The notes: generated from the sequence alone by a model not told the origin. Shown: positions 17,546 through 31,700, counted from the stretch's first letter. The stretch is 64,000 nt of DNA from Panopea generosa (GCA_029582155.1 CM055897.1:3951001-4015000); one strand, 5' to 3'. Numbers and translations: made by a program.

Positions 17546-19073
17546 GTTTCTATTGCATAGGATACTATAATAGAAGATGTATTTTGATATGTTACTAAAA
17601 AATAGTCTTAAAATTAAAAAAAATCTTTTCCTGAACCACCCAACAGATTTTCAAAATATTTATGTAGTAATGATAAACAACTATAGTTCTGTTAGATTTA
17701 TTTAAATGATATCCCTCGTGGACTTAGAATTTTACATAGGAATACTATCGGAAAACAGAAGATTCTCATTTTACATTTATTAAGGGAAAATTATTATTCA
17801 ATTTGAGTTCTGAAGTATCATCTAGTCAAAGAAACTAAGATTTGGTTCAATAAGGAGAGTTGGTTAAAAAAGGGTTAAAATAAAAAAAAATCTCCTTCTC
17901 AACAACCGATCAGTCAAATTTGTTCATATTTGATATGGATTATCCCAATGAGTATGGGTTTAAAGTACAATCAAAGGTCTTGTATTTATAGGAGCCCTGT
18001 AAGGGTACTTTGAGTTTTATATAGAAATACTATTGGAAAATGGAAAATTCTCGTTTTTCATTCATTTATGACTTTTTTATTCAGTTTCAGTTTTGAAGCA
18101 TCTTCTAGTCATAACAAATATGATTTTGTTTGATACGAAGGATTGCCTTTCTAAAATGGGCCAGGTGGGGTCACAGAATGGTTAAAATGAACATTGTTAT
18201 AAATATTATTCTCAACAACCGGCCAGTCAGATTTGTTCATATTTTATATAAATTATTCCTATGATTAAGCGTTCTTAGTTACAAATTAAGGGGCACTGGG
18301 ATGTATAGAGGCCCTGTAAGGGGTCTTTGAGTTTTACATAGGAATAATATGGGAATATGGAAAATTCTCATTTTTTCGTTCATTTGTGTAATTATTTTGT
18401 TCAATTTGAGATCAACCTATAATGTGGTGGTACGCCGTAAACCCTATTCATTCATTCATTCATTCATTCATTCATTCATTCATTCATTCAATTTGAGATC
18501 TAATTATTGTCTAGTAACAAAAAAAAGGATTAATTTCAATAAAGAAGCTTGAATTGCCATAAGGGGCCTGGGGTGGGTGGGGGCAGAATAGTCAAAATTT
18601 TCACAAAGCTTCCTATCAATAACCTTTAAGTCAAACTAGTTCATATTTGATCTTAATTATCCTTACATCAACAAGGATTGAAGATTCTGCATTTCAAGGG
18701 GCTGGGATATATTTGGCCCAGGTGTAATGTGACTCTACTTTTACATAGTAATAATTATTATAGGAAAAAAACGATTTTTTTTTCATTTTCCCAATCATGT
18801 GTGCAAAAAAAATTCTTTTTAAAATATAAATCATTTTTGCTAATAACAAATCGCTCAATGTGAGCGATTAAAGTTCTGACCAATCAAGGGGCTGGGATGC
18901 ATAACTTTTCTGTATGCGGACTATATATTTCGGTATGGTAATTTAAATTATTTCCTTTCCATAGCAATTAAGTTTTTGTACAGTATTGGTGTGTTGGTGG
19001 TATTTATCCATAAGTTGTTAAGATGGCCACTATGAGCCAGTAAGATATCCTCGGGTCCTCTTGGGCCTCTTGT
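17546..19073 (+). repeat. Second block of the multi-unit dispersed element
   Basis: It repeats the order of motifs of 15900-17115: AATAGTC, TTTGTTCATATTTGATAT, TTTACATAGGAATACTAT, AACCTTTAAGTCAAACTAG, and an end at TCTTGGGCCTCTTGTTTTA (19055-19073). It contains (TTCA)n at 18446-18489 next to the GGTACGCCGTAAA block. No coding content. Confidence 0.6.
18446..18489 (+). repeat. (TTCA)n microsatellite, likely retroposon tail
   Basis: About eleven TTCA units directly follow TAATGTGGTGGTACGCCGTA, the 3' block also seen at 228-250. This is consistent with the simple tail of a retroposon insertion. Confidence 0.7.
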
Positions 19074-19075
19074 TT

Positions 19076-19146
19076 TATGAGAGGCATCGGGGCGGATCGG
19101 GTGATCGAACCCACAATCTCTGGCTTGAGCGGCCAACACTATCCAT
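19076..19146 (-). mobile_element. SINE family 3 head fragment, minus strand
   Basis: The minus strand reads GGCCGCTCAAGCCAGAGATT then GGGTTCGATCACCC and CCTCTCATAAAACA, matching the head at 11288-11350. It is cut by, or abuts, the family 1 SINE at 19147. Confidence 0.65.
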
Positions 19147-19374
19147 TACAGTATCATGCCGCAGACACATGGTATGATACCCAACCCAATCACATTATAC
19201 TGACACCGGGCCGACCAGACCTAGAACTCTCCTCTAAATGCTGAGCGTCAAACGATGAAGCTTCTGGTACCATTTTTAAAGTCTTTAGTATGACCCGGCC
19301 GGGGATTGAACCCGCGACCTTCCGTATGCGAGGCGGACGCTCTACCACTAGACCACGCCGCGGTCTTAAGCCGG
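19147..19374 (-). mobile_element. SINE family 1, minus strand, 3'-truncated
   Basis: The reverse complement carries the same tRNA-Ala-like head (A box TGGTCTAGTGG, B box GGTTCAATCCCCGG) and body as 1770-2093, up to TGTCTGCGGC. The last ~110 bases of the full copy are missing at the junction with the family 3 fragment. Confidence 0.8.
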
Positions 19375-19379
19375 AGTAA

Positions 19380-20700
19380 TACAGACTAAAATGTTATAGG
19401 TTGTATGGTTGTATATAGATAAACTGCATTTCATTTCCCAAATGAAAAACATTTGCAGATGAAAAGGACCAGTTTGCAATTCATTGATTGCACAATTTTG
19501 TTTTGCTTGGCAGGCATCACGTTACCATTAGGTTCATGTGTCGTTTGCCATGAGTTGCCATACAAATGCGTGCACTTATTCAGTATGTTGACAGCACAGC
19601 CGTAACATTGGCTTTGCAGTTTAATTTGTATAATTTGCTTTGTTAATATCAAAATGGCAAAAATAACATAATAGTTGTATCTAAAAATCATGTGGTGAAA
19701 AGCACCAGATTAGTTTAATGTTGCCAAGAAGTACTTCATGCTTCACCAATATTAAACTTGCGTAATGATTTCCATCACAAGTTCGGCTTTTAATTCTTAA
19801 CTTAGGCTTGACCAATTTCCATCTTACATTTTGTCGATATCAAAATTGTTAATAATATTTTTCTGTTGGTAAAATTTTTCATTTGCTCCTTGTAGGATTT
19901 AGAATATTCATCCAATTACAAAATTAACTCAGGAATAGTCATGCAATATTTGGAAGATTATTGCCCCAGGAATGTTTTGCCATGTTTGGGAGATTCGCCC
20001 CATGGTAATACAATAACTGGAATAATCTGTAAACATGAGAAGAATCATCCCATATAGATGTAAACACAGAATATTACTTCAATAAATACTTCATGTCATG
20101 TACACTTCTAAAATATTCAAAACATCTATATTATGTAATATATATGTTAAAGGAGACTGATTAAATTATAATAGTTTCATGAAAATGTGTTTGTCATTGT
20201 GCAACAAATTGTTGTTTGCTTGTTTTTTTACATGCTAATCAATTATGAGTGAACGATAACGCTGAAACAAACTTATTGATTTGACAGCTTCCTTAGTAAA
20301 TTCAGTTCAATTAAAATTTTATTTGGTGAAAAAATTTAATATATTTAATCGTAAACACTTTGTTTTTTGTTAAAAATCATTACCAGTATTTGGGTTTAAA
20401 AATGTTGAATTATAGATATGATGCAAGAATAGTACCTTTAATGAATCTTTTATGCATCTTCGGTATGGGGATGCAAAAGTTATTCTAAAAACTGAAACAC
20501 AATACATAATCGTGTTAGCAGATTCTTTTTAGGTGTACATAAATATACATCTGCTCAAGTAATTCAAGGTGACATGGGTTGGGAAACCCAACGTATAAGC
20601 CATAAACTAAATGCTTTACGGTTTTTGTAAACTTTATATTTATAGACGATAGAAGTTTAAAAAAAAAATATGATTTTTTAAGATGTAAAAATAATTGGTC
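19380..20700. other. AT-rich stretch with no recognised feature
   Basis: Read on both strands; no convincing exon, RNA gene or repeat was seen. Confidence 0.4.
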
Positions 20701-21290
20701 TTCAATTGCCATGAATTGATGGATTTTAAAAATACTTCCTACAAATGATCAACATAACATGACCTTATGCAGTGCCACACATAGGACAAACACCAGTATC
20801 TCAGAGGGCAATGTCACAATTTGAGTTTGTTTTACAACACTTTGAGTCTGTGTGAGATTCCATGTCTATTCCTTAACTTTGTCATACATGGATGGATTTC
20901 AAAAACACTTGTCGATTGATCAACATGATATGACGACGTCACAAACTTTTACCATAACCAGATAATATGTTGCTGCAAGACCAACATCCGTAGCTCAATG
21001 GTCAAGGTCACACTTGGAGGTTAAAGGTCATAAATATATAAAAAAAATCGTGTCCGCTCCGCATTTTGTACTTCACATACTTTGAAATAAACTGACACAA
21101 ATGCCGACCATAATCAGACAATGTGTCGCATGCAAGACCAAAGTCATTAGCTCGAAGATCACGGTCACACTTACATGTTCAGGTTTGAAATAGGTACACA
21201 ATTCTATGTACGTTTTAAATTTTGTATCGTGCCACAATGAGACATTTGATCACAGGTCTGTTCTGGCGGGGACAACAATGTAGCCCTTGA
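20700..21290 (+). repeat. Diverged copy of the CTGTAACTTTGTC repeat family
   Basis: It shares ATGGATGGATTTCAAAAAC, ATCAACATGATATGACGACG and TCAAGGTCACACTT with the block at 13005-14010, and ends near 21290 in GTAGCCCTTGAGTATCTAG. It is more degenerate than the first block. Confidence 0.6.
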
Positions 21291-21343
21291 GTATCTAGTT
21301 TAGATCACATAAGCCAAGTTTCAAGTGAATTTTTGTCCATCGT

Positions 21344-21838
<495 letters not shown>

Positions 21839-22411
21839 AAAGCACGCAGTTTGATTAATAACTGTAGCTCTGCAAGCAACTGGTCCATCACGTGAAGCTG
21901 GGACACCGTCGGTTCTGTTTTACCTGTCATCACTTTGTTCCCACTCCAAAATGTCGTTTCATTTAACAATTTCACCTCTGGTAATTGACGCGAATTATCT
22001 GCGTTTGATATATGATGAATATCATATTGAATTATTATTGTACTGATATCATCGAGAAAAATGTAGCCCACCCATCAACAACTTTATAAATAATTTCTTC
22101 TTGTATGGTAAGATTAATTATATATCTTCGAAAGCAGGAGAACAGAAACAACCATACTATGAAGATACACACATTGTTATATATATAATTTGCGTTTCAA
22201 AGATTCGAATGATATGTGTTATATAAATGATAAAAAAATCACGAACCGAATGACATCAATGAAATTTTATCTTTACAAAAAATGTTCAAATATTTTGAAA
22301 TGGGGTTGGGCCACAAGTTTTCCAACTTCGATTCAACCCTCCCTAAAACCTTAATCGCCGATTGACCTACCTATCTAAACAAGTAAATACTAAAACCATA
22401 TCTATTTAATG

Positions 22412-22412
<1 letters not shown>

Positions 22413-22494
<82 letters not shown>

Positions 22495-22495
22495 T
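22413..22495 (+). repeat. (ATTT)n microsatellite
   Basis: About twenty uninterrupted ATTT units. Confidence 0.95.
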
Positions 22496-22864
22496 CAATA
22501 AATTGCAAGCAACGTTTGGACAATGTTATGTACATAAAAACTACAATTCACCAAATTAGTGTTTAAACAACACACTTACACATAACTTATATCAAATCAA
22601 AACATTTCACTTCAATGTCTCAAACTATGCTGTTGTACATCCGTTCATCACTATAAGAACAGAACAGAACTTTCTGTTAAATAAAATTAATGTTGGTACT
22701 ACTAATGAATTATATACAAGTCATTGGTATTCATTTCAACTTGGAGGTAAATAACAGCTATCTCGGAAATATTGTTTGGGACTTTCTAGTTATTTTATTG
22801 TATTTTTGGTCTATCCATATTCATTTATCTTATTAGCTTAGCGGTTAAGGTTTAATATTGTTTA

Positions 22865-22935
22865 AATCTCGTAATAACCGACGTGGTGAAGTGGATAGAA
22901 AGCGGATATGGCGACTCGGGTCCGATTCCCAAAGA
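22865..22935 (+). mobile_element. Possible tRNA-like SINE head remnant
   Basis: CGTGGTGAAGTGGATAGAAAG resembles an A box and GACTCGGGTCCGATTCCC a B box with correct spacing. The acceptor stem is not evident and no second copy was seen, so it could be a degenerate tRNA or SINE head. Confidence 0.3.
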
Positions 22936-23844
22936 TACTTTTTTTTTTGTTTGGGGATTTCACTAGCAATATTTTTTCTAAATATAAATACGAACATACT
23001 TTTAAAATTTTCAGGGTGATATCTGATCAAACTAGGTAAACATAACCATCACAGCAGATTCACTCAAGCAGCAATTGATACTTAGCAGTGAACAATGACA
23101 TAAAACATTTTAATAGGATGTTATTCGTTATAGGTTTTATACAGATTCATAATGCAACAAGTTAGGCTATTGTTAACGTAGGAAAAAGTCGTAGTACAAG
23201 CATTTGATAATTCAGAATGGTCGAGTAAGACAGTCTAGTTAACATATATACAGTATATATGTGAATAATATAAAAAGGTGAGACAGTAAGTAAATTAATT
23301 ATTAAGAAATGTTAAATATAGTCAAACGAAAATAACTATTTTATACAAAAGGTGTTGTTATACTTCATATATTATTCTTAAAACAGCACATAGCATCCAA
23401 ATCACCATTTATACATCCAAACTATCATTGACAAGCAATTAGTTTTGTACCCATGAGATTCAGACAGTTACATAAATTTCTCTGTAATAATGGCAAGCGT
23501 TTGTTTACAAATGAAATTCTTTGCTGTTGTTATAACCATAACATTGTAAATTAACTATTAAAAGTGATGATTGAGTTTTCCATACAATGTTTTAATCTAA
23601 AAGTTAACGCGTTCTGCATCAAACAGATATTGATAAAATGATCTTTTTGCTCTGATTCGTTTAGCTTTTTTATATATACATTCAATTTGATAATCTACAG
23701 AAAACAAAACTTGGTTTAAAAGAAAAATGCTTTGACAGAAAACTGATAATAATCGCAGTTGCTTAATTGTTCTTTAAAACATTTATATATTGTTGTTCAA
23801 TTATTTATAAAATTATATTTGTGTCAGAGTAAACTGCTAGAGTA
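22936..23844. other. AT-rich stretch with no recognised feature
   Basis: Nothing supportable on either strand. Confidence 0.4.
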
Positions 23845-26800
23845 TATATACTAAACCTACCATACAGAATACCATACTGATTCCACCGTCCTGACTGCCT
23901 TATTCAACCCATCATACACACCTCCATATTAGACACACCTTACAGACTATCCTTTTTAAACCAACCATACAGACTGCATTTTGAACAAACCATACAAACA
24001 GCCATAATAAACCATAATATATACTGCCATATTGAAACCACCATACAGACTGCTAAATAGATCCCATCATAAAGACTGCCAAACTGCACCCACTATACAG
24101 ACTAACATACTGCACCCATCATACAGACTGCCATACTGAACCTATCATATAATACTGAACCCATCATACCGACTGTAATACTGAACACATTATGTAATAC
24201 TGAACCCATCATACCGACTGTAATACTGAATCCATCATGTAATACTGAACCCATCATGCAGACTATAATACTGAACACATTATGCAGACTGTAATACTGA
24301 AAACATCATACAGACTGTAATACTTAATAAATCATATAGACTGCCATAATTAACCCATCATACAGACTGACATACTGAAACCATCATGCATACTGTAATA
24401 CTAAACCCATCATACTGACTGTAATACTGAACATAGCGACTGTAATACTGAACCCATCAAACAGACTGTAATACGGAACCCATCATACAGACTGCCATAC
24501 TGAACCTATCATACAGACTGCAATACTGAAACCATCATACAGACTGCCATACTGAACCCATCATACAGACTGCCATACTGAAACCATCATTCAGACTGTA
24601 ATACTAAACCCATCATACAGACTGTAATACTGAAACCATCATTCAGACTGTAATACTAAACCCATCATACAGACTGTAATACTGAACAAATCATACCGAC
24701 TGTAATACTGAACACATCATACAGACTGTAATACTGAACCCTTCAGACAGACTGTAATACTGAACCCACCATACAGACTGTAATACTAAACCCATCATAC
24801 AGTCTGTAATACTGAACCCATCATTTAGACTGTAATACTGAACCCATCATTTAGACTGTAATACTGAACACATCATACAGACTGCCATACTAAACCCATC
24901 ATACAGACTGTAATAGTGAATCCATCATACAAACTGCCATACTAAACCCATCATACAGACTGTAATACTGAACCCATCTTACAGACTGTAATACTGAACA
25001 CATTATACAGACTGCCATACTGAACCCATCATAGAGACTGTAATACTGAACCCACGATACAGACTGTAATACTGAACCCATCATGCAGACTTTTATACTG
25101 ATACAACCATAATTATAGACTGTAATACTGAACCCATCATACAGACTGTAATACTGAACCCATCATACAGACTGTAATACTGAACCCACGATACAGACTG
25201 AAATACTGAACCCACTATCCAGACTGTAATACTGAACCCACGATACAGACTGTAATACTGAACCCACGAAACAGACTGTAATAATGAACCCACGATACAG
25301 ACTGTAATACTGAACCCACGATACAGACTGTAATACTGAACCCATAATACAGACTGCCATACTAACCCCATCATATAGACTATAATACTGAATCATTCGT
25401 ACAGACTGTAATACTGCACCAATCATACAGACTGTAATACTGCACCCATCATACAGACTGCCATACTGAAGCTATCCTACAGACTGCCATACTGAACCCA
25501 TGATACAGACTGTAATACTGAGCCCACCACATACACTGTTATACGGCACCCATCATACAGACTGTAATACTGAACACATCATATAGACTGCCATACTGAA
25601 CCAACCATACATACTGTCAGACAAAACCCTCCTTACATACTATCATATCGAACCGACCATACAGACTGCAATACTGCACCAACCATAAAGACTACCATAC
25701 TGAACCAACCATACATACTGCCATACTTCACCTACCATAAAGACTACCATACTGCACCCACCATACAGGCTACCATACCGAACCCACCATACAGACTGCC
25801 ATACTGCACCACAATAAAGACTACCGTACTGAACCAACCATACAGACTGCCATACTGCATCCACCATACAGACTGTCATATTGAACTTACCATACAGACT
25901 ACCATACTGCAACCACCATACAGACTGACATACTGCACCAACCATTCACACTGCCATACTGCACCAACCATACAGAGTGCAATACTGAACTCACCATCAA
26001 GACGGTTATACAGACTGCCATACTGAAGTCACACCTACAGACTGCCTTACTCAACCCACCATACAAACTGCCATAATGAACTTACCATATAGACTGCCAT
26101 ACTGCACCGACCATACAGACTGTCATACTGAACTCAACACACATAATGCCATACTGAACACACCATACAGACTGCCATAATGAACCAACCATAAGACTGC
26201 CATACTGCACCCACCATACAGACTGCCATATTGAACTCACCATACATACTGTCATACTGAACTCGCCATACAGACTGCTATACTGAACCCGCCATACATT
26301 CTGCCATACTGAACCCACAATATAGATTGCACTTCTGCACCCGCCATAGATATTGCTATACTGAACCCACCATACAGACTGCCATACTGCACCCAACATA
26401 TAAATTGCCATACTGCAACCACTATACAGACTGCCATACCGAACTCGCCATACAGACTGCCATACTGAACCCGCTGCACATACTACTATACTAAACCCGC
26501 CATACAGACTGCCATACTGCATTCGCCATACATACTTCTATATTGAACCAAACTTACTGACTGCTATACTGCACCCACCATAAAGAATGCCATTCAGAAC
26601 CCACTATACACATAGCCATACTGCATCCACCATGCAAACTGCCATACTGTCCCCACGATACAGACTGCCACACTGCACCCACCATATAGACTGCCATACT
26701 GCACCAACCATACAAACTGTCATATTGCACCCACCATATATACTGCCATACTGCACCCACCATACAGACTGCCATACTGCACCCACCATAGAAAATGCCA

Positions 26801-28015
26801 TACTGCATCCACCATATAGACTGTCGTACTGAGCCCACCATATAGACTGCCATACTGAACCTACCATATAGACTGTCATACTAAACCCATCATTATAGAC
26901 TGCCAGACTAAACACACCATACAGACTGCCATACTGCACCCACCGTACGGACTGCCGTACTGAACCCACCATACGGACTCTAATACTAAACCCACCATAG
27001 AGACTGCCATACTAAACCCACTATGCATACGACTATACTGCACCCACCATACGGACTGCCATACCGAACCCATGATATAGACAACCATACTGCACCCATC
27101 ATATAGACAACCATACTGCACCCATCATATAGACTGCCATACTGAACCCACCATATATACTGCCATACTGAACCCACCATACATACTACTATACTGCACC
27201 CATCATACGGACTGCCATACCGAACCCATGATATAGACAACCATACTGCACCCATCATATAGACAACCATACTAAACCCACCATATAGACTGCCATACTA
27301 AACCCACCATACATACTACTATACTGCACCCACCATACGGACTGCCATACCGAACCCATGATATAGACAACCATACTGCACCCATCATATAGACAACCAT
27401 ACTAAACCCACCATATATACTGCCATACTGAACCCACCATATATACTGCCATACTGAACCCACCATACGGACTGCCATACCGAACCCATGATATAGACAA
27501 CCATACTGCACCCATCATATAGACTGCCATACTAAACCCACCATATAGATTGCCATACTGAACCCACCATACATACTACTATACTGCACCCACCATACGG
27601 ACTGCCATACCGAACCCATGATATAGACAACCATACTGCACCCACCATACGGACTGCCATACCGAACCCATGATATAGACAACCATACTGCACCCATCAT
27701 ATAGACAACCATACTGCACCCATCATATAGACTGCCATACTAAACCCACCATATAGACTGCCATACTAAACCCAACATACATACTACTATACTGCACCCA
27801 CCATACGGACTGCCATACCGAACCCATGATATAGACAACCATACTGCACCCATCATATAGACAACCATACTGCACCCACCATATAGACTGCCATACTGAA
27901 CCCACCATATATACTGCCATACTGAATCCACCATACAGATTGTCATACCAAACCCAACATATCGAATACCAAACAGAACCCACCATACATACTGCCATAC
28001 TTAACCCATCATATA
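23845..28015 (+). repeat. 26-bp satellite array (about 4.2 kb, ~160 units)
   Basis: The consensus runs CATACTGAACCCATCATACAG then ACTGTAA or ACTGCC, with a 26-base period. The left part (to about 25600) is mostly the GTAATACTGAACCCATCATAC form; the right part is mostly GCCATACTGCACCCACCATAC, so the array is built of regional subfamilies. A higher-order structure appears between 27050 and 27900. The minus strand has many long open frames because the 26-base unit has no stop in any of its three minus frames. They are not evidence of a protein. Confidence 0.95.
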
Positions 28016-29690
28016 ATATATGTTATGTTTTAAGGTTTGTTCATTTTATTAAAGAGGAAAATTATTGAATTAACCTGTCTCATGGTTTTAAGTGGATATT
28101 TTTTTTATACAACAGGTATTACATTGTTTATAGTTTACCCCCTACAACCTCAGTACTTAGTGGTCTGAATTTTTTTGCATTTTTATTTGTTTGATTTCTC
28201 AGAAAAAAGTGTATGCACGTGCCTACACTGTCTATAGGAAGCTAAGCACCTGAGCAACTAACAATACAGCGTTAATTGATATCATTATAGAATCCTATAT
28301 ATTGACACCGTATCGACACGCAGTCACGGAAAACATATTGACAACACGTTGCACAGTATTCTTCGCTGATTAGCAATTATAAACCAACTGAATTGATTAA
28401 ATTGCCCACCACCCCATTCTATATTGTGTATTTTATCATCACCTATATATGTATGTTGGTACCTTATTAAAGAGGTAAAATGTTTAAATATCATTGAACA
28501 TAATTTTGAAAGTACAAATTAGCCAATGTGGGAAAAGACAGAACCTTGACAGAGGTTACAATTTCAATCATCTGAATGATATTATACTTGAAACTCTAGT
28601 CTTCGTATTAAGCTTTTTCAAAAATAACATTGAACAATAATAAAAAATTGTAATACGCAACGCTTAATGCATCTAGGTAGTGCATAGTTACACTAGTTAC
28701 AAAACACTTTCTTTCCATAATAATGTTTGTTATTGTATAACACTGATTATTGTAAAACGCTTATGACACTTAATTATTTTTACTGTGACCAGCAGATGAC
28801 TTGCATAGAATCACTTTAAAATTGAACACGTATTACATGATTAAGCCAATGTATCCATTTTAATAGAGCAAAGGCATGTGAAAGATGAACTGACCCGGCT
28901 GTAAACTTTATCTTTGACCAGATCAGCAGCCAGGTTTCTGCAATTTGATTATTTTTATAGGTGACACCTATATTGGCATGTATTTATTTTAGAATTGAGC
29001 TGACATAATACATCCCATTGGTTAAGGTTTAATATCTCTGAGAATTCACAGACAGGAATCATAAGTGTGTTGTTTATTTTTGTAAAGACGGAAGATGCAA
29101 CAGTATGTTAGCTCCGCCTACTACATGTCAATCAAATAAACTGATAAGCCTCTCTAATACTATTGATGGCCACTCTGGTGCAGACTCTCTAACGATATGC
29201 ATCTTGTAGAAAACCATTAATTAGAGCACATACTGTGTTGTTCTTATTTCTTACCCAAAGCACCCAATAACATTACACTGACAAAAATAGAGCGTAAATG
29301 CACTTATCCGGGGGCATCCATGTACTATGGACACATTTCTTGTTCCTATGTATTATATGTAGTAAACTCGTAACAAAATAAAAAAATGATATAATTGATA
29401 ATAGTATTTTTTCCTATGTATTATATGTATAAGTCTCAAAAAAATATTGCTGTAATAGGTAACATTCAGCAAATGTACATATATAAATTTGAACAAAAGG
29501 AATAAACTACAAATAAAATGAATAATAACGAACTTTGTTTTATTAATGTATTATCTTGTAATTCTTTTCAGAATGGTACATTTTGTGTTTGCATTGTATT
29601 AACTATGGTTTCAAACTTTTTACAGAAAGAAAAAAGAAACAGAATACTGTTTGTTTTTACATTTTGATATTTGGAAATTGCATGTTGTTG
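28016..29690. other. AT-rich stretch, one repeat fragment
   Basis: No exon or RNA gene was recognised. 29308-29345 matches the terminal block of the repeat at 7700-8360 (GGGGGCATCCATGTAC, ACACATTTCTTGTTCC). Confidence 0.4.
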
Positions 29691-30225
29691 TTAGTTTTTG
29701 TTTACCCTCGCAGCTGTGCTCTGGGCATTTTGGCAAGCAAGAAAAAGATGATTTGTAGCCACTGGACAGCATCGGCAGGTTAGCGACGTCTCCAGGTGCT
29801 TCACTTCGTCGATTATGTTGATACGTTGATTCTTGAAATTGAAGATGAAGATGTAGTTTCTGGTAGTTGATGATGCATTGTTTCCTAGTCGGTTCATGTA
29901 ACTCCCAATATGGATATCACAATGATGCTGTTTTGAAAACTGCTGATTGATGGTTGTGCTATGATGGTTTGCAAACACAAAAACGATCCTGTCTAGGGTC
30001 ACGTTAAAAACATATTAGATACAATGTTCGGTGAGCAATCTGCCGGGCTTTAAAAAATCGTCTACATGTAGAAGTGTAGACGATCATTAAAATGTCTCCT
30101 CCATCACAAAGGAGACTTGATCCACTTTGAAGGCTGGAGCTATCCACTGGACGGACCTGCTCGGCAGCCGCTTGAAGGAGTGATGCAAATTGCATTACCG
30201 AACAAAGCCATTTAAACATAAACAA
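29691..30225 (-). CDS. Hypothetical secreted protein fragment(s), two adjoining frames
   Basis: A minus-strand frame from 30225 begins MFMFKWLCSVMQFASLLQAA then AEQVRP, which looks like a signal peptide with a likely cut after Ala. It continues through SSLLCDGGDILMIVYTSTC and stops near 30004. A second frame, shifted by one, starts just after (30002) and runs about 100 codons (TLDRIVFVFANHHS ... CDIHIGSYMNRLG ... VKHLETSLTCRCC). The two together could be one decayed gene or two exons. No family is recognised. Cysteines and the leader suggest an extracellular product. A chance origin is quite possible. Confidence 0.25.
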
Positions 30226-30870
30226 TGCCTGCTGTCACAGGCAGCAGTGTGTGGGGCACAGGTGGTATATGTATATTACACCTAATACGGATATGACACG
30301 TAACGCGTCAACGGCTGGGGTTGTTTGTTGTTGTTTTTTTTTGTAAAATAGTATATGTATGTAGAAGAGTACGGAATATTGTAAGAAGTTTTCAAAATAT
30401 TTCTTAATAATAAAAAGATATTATATTCAAAAATGGATACCATTGCAGCCAAAAATCATCATAGGTCAAATAAATTACTACCACCAACCATATTAAACCA
30501 AGTTTGGGGTTGTACGGCACACCTTGATCTGTTGATAGTTAACTATTGATACATGTAATTACTTGTAATATGCTGGATATACGGTTACATACGATATCTT
30601 TAATTATAACTTAACCATTGTAACCATACACAATTAGTGTGTACCGATAATACTTTCAATAAATTTAAATTCTATTGAAGGTTTATATTAAGGGTAAACT
30701 TCACCGATGCTATAAGCAATTAAATTTGCGCTATAAGCAGTGTCGTTTGGCTTAATATTTTGGAGATAAAGATAAAAATAATTATTCTTCAATTTAATAC
30801 CAAAATATTTTTTAGGTTACTTACATATACAGTCAACAGTTAGCACCAAATCCACGATAAAAGAGTTATA
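30226..30870. other. AT-rich stretch with no recognised feature
   Basis: Nothing supportable on either strand. Confidence 0.35.
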
Positions 30871-30879
30871 AAGATGATA

Positions 30880-31700
30880 GCCAGAGTCCAATTCAACCAT
30901 TTTTGAGTCTTTCCAGGCTCCTTGTGGATTTCAACCCTTTTTATTGAACAAAAATTAATTTGCCTATTCGACACAATGCTTTAAATATCAAATTCAAAAT
31001 TATGTTTGCACAGATAATGGAGAAAATGAAAATTTCTCCCATAGGAGTTCTATGTAAAACTCAAAGTCCCCATACAAATCCCCTACCCATTCCAGATCTT
31101 CTACCTGTACAAACTTAATTTTAACCCCTACCAATAGGGATAATTTATATGAAATATAAACCAATTTGACTGACAGATTGTTGAGAAGAAAATATTCAAT
31201 TTTAATCCTTTTGAAGACCCACCTGACACCTTATTGCAATTAAATCCTGATTATTAAACCAAATGTATCGATATGACTAGATGATGTCTCAGAACTCAAA
31301 CTGAATAATAATTTTGCAAAAATGGATGAAAAAAAAAATTCCACTTTCCCATAGTATTATCTGTAACACTCAAAGTCACCTAACAAGGTACATATAAATA
31401 CTAGCCCAATGATTTTTATCAACTTCAAAGCCCTACTCATAGGGAAAATTTACAGCAAATATGAACCAATTTGACTGACCCGCTTTAGAAAATATTTTAA
31501 ATTGTTACCCTTTTGCGGCCCCAGGAACCCTATAAATACTAGCCCCTTGATTTGTACAAATTTCAAAACCCCTTCTTAGAGATGATTTATATAAAATATG
31601 GACTAATTTGACAGGCTGGTTGTAGAAGAAGATTTTTGAAATTTTATCTTATTTTACACTTTTGTGGCCCCGCCTGCATATGGCCACTTATAGAAATTTA
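30880..31700 (-). repeat. Inverted copy of the multi-unit dispersed element
   Basis: The reverse complement shows TTTACATAGAACTCCTATG, ATTTCATATAAATTATCCC and GTCAGTCAAATTGGTTTATA motifs like those of 14.1-17.1 kb, in three diverged units. The ends are not clear. Confidence 0.55.

Noticed and set aside
24899-27998. Many minus-strand open frames of 60-146 codons in the 26-bp satellite
   Set aside because: They follow from a unit without stops in any minus frame. There is no start or splice context and no family; reported as satellite, with the openness noted as an observation.
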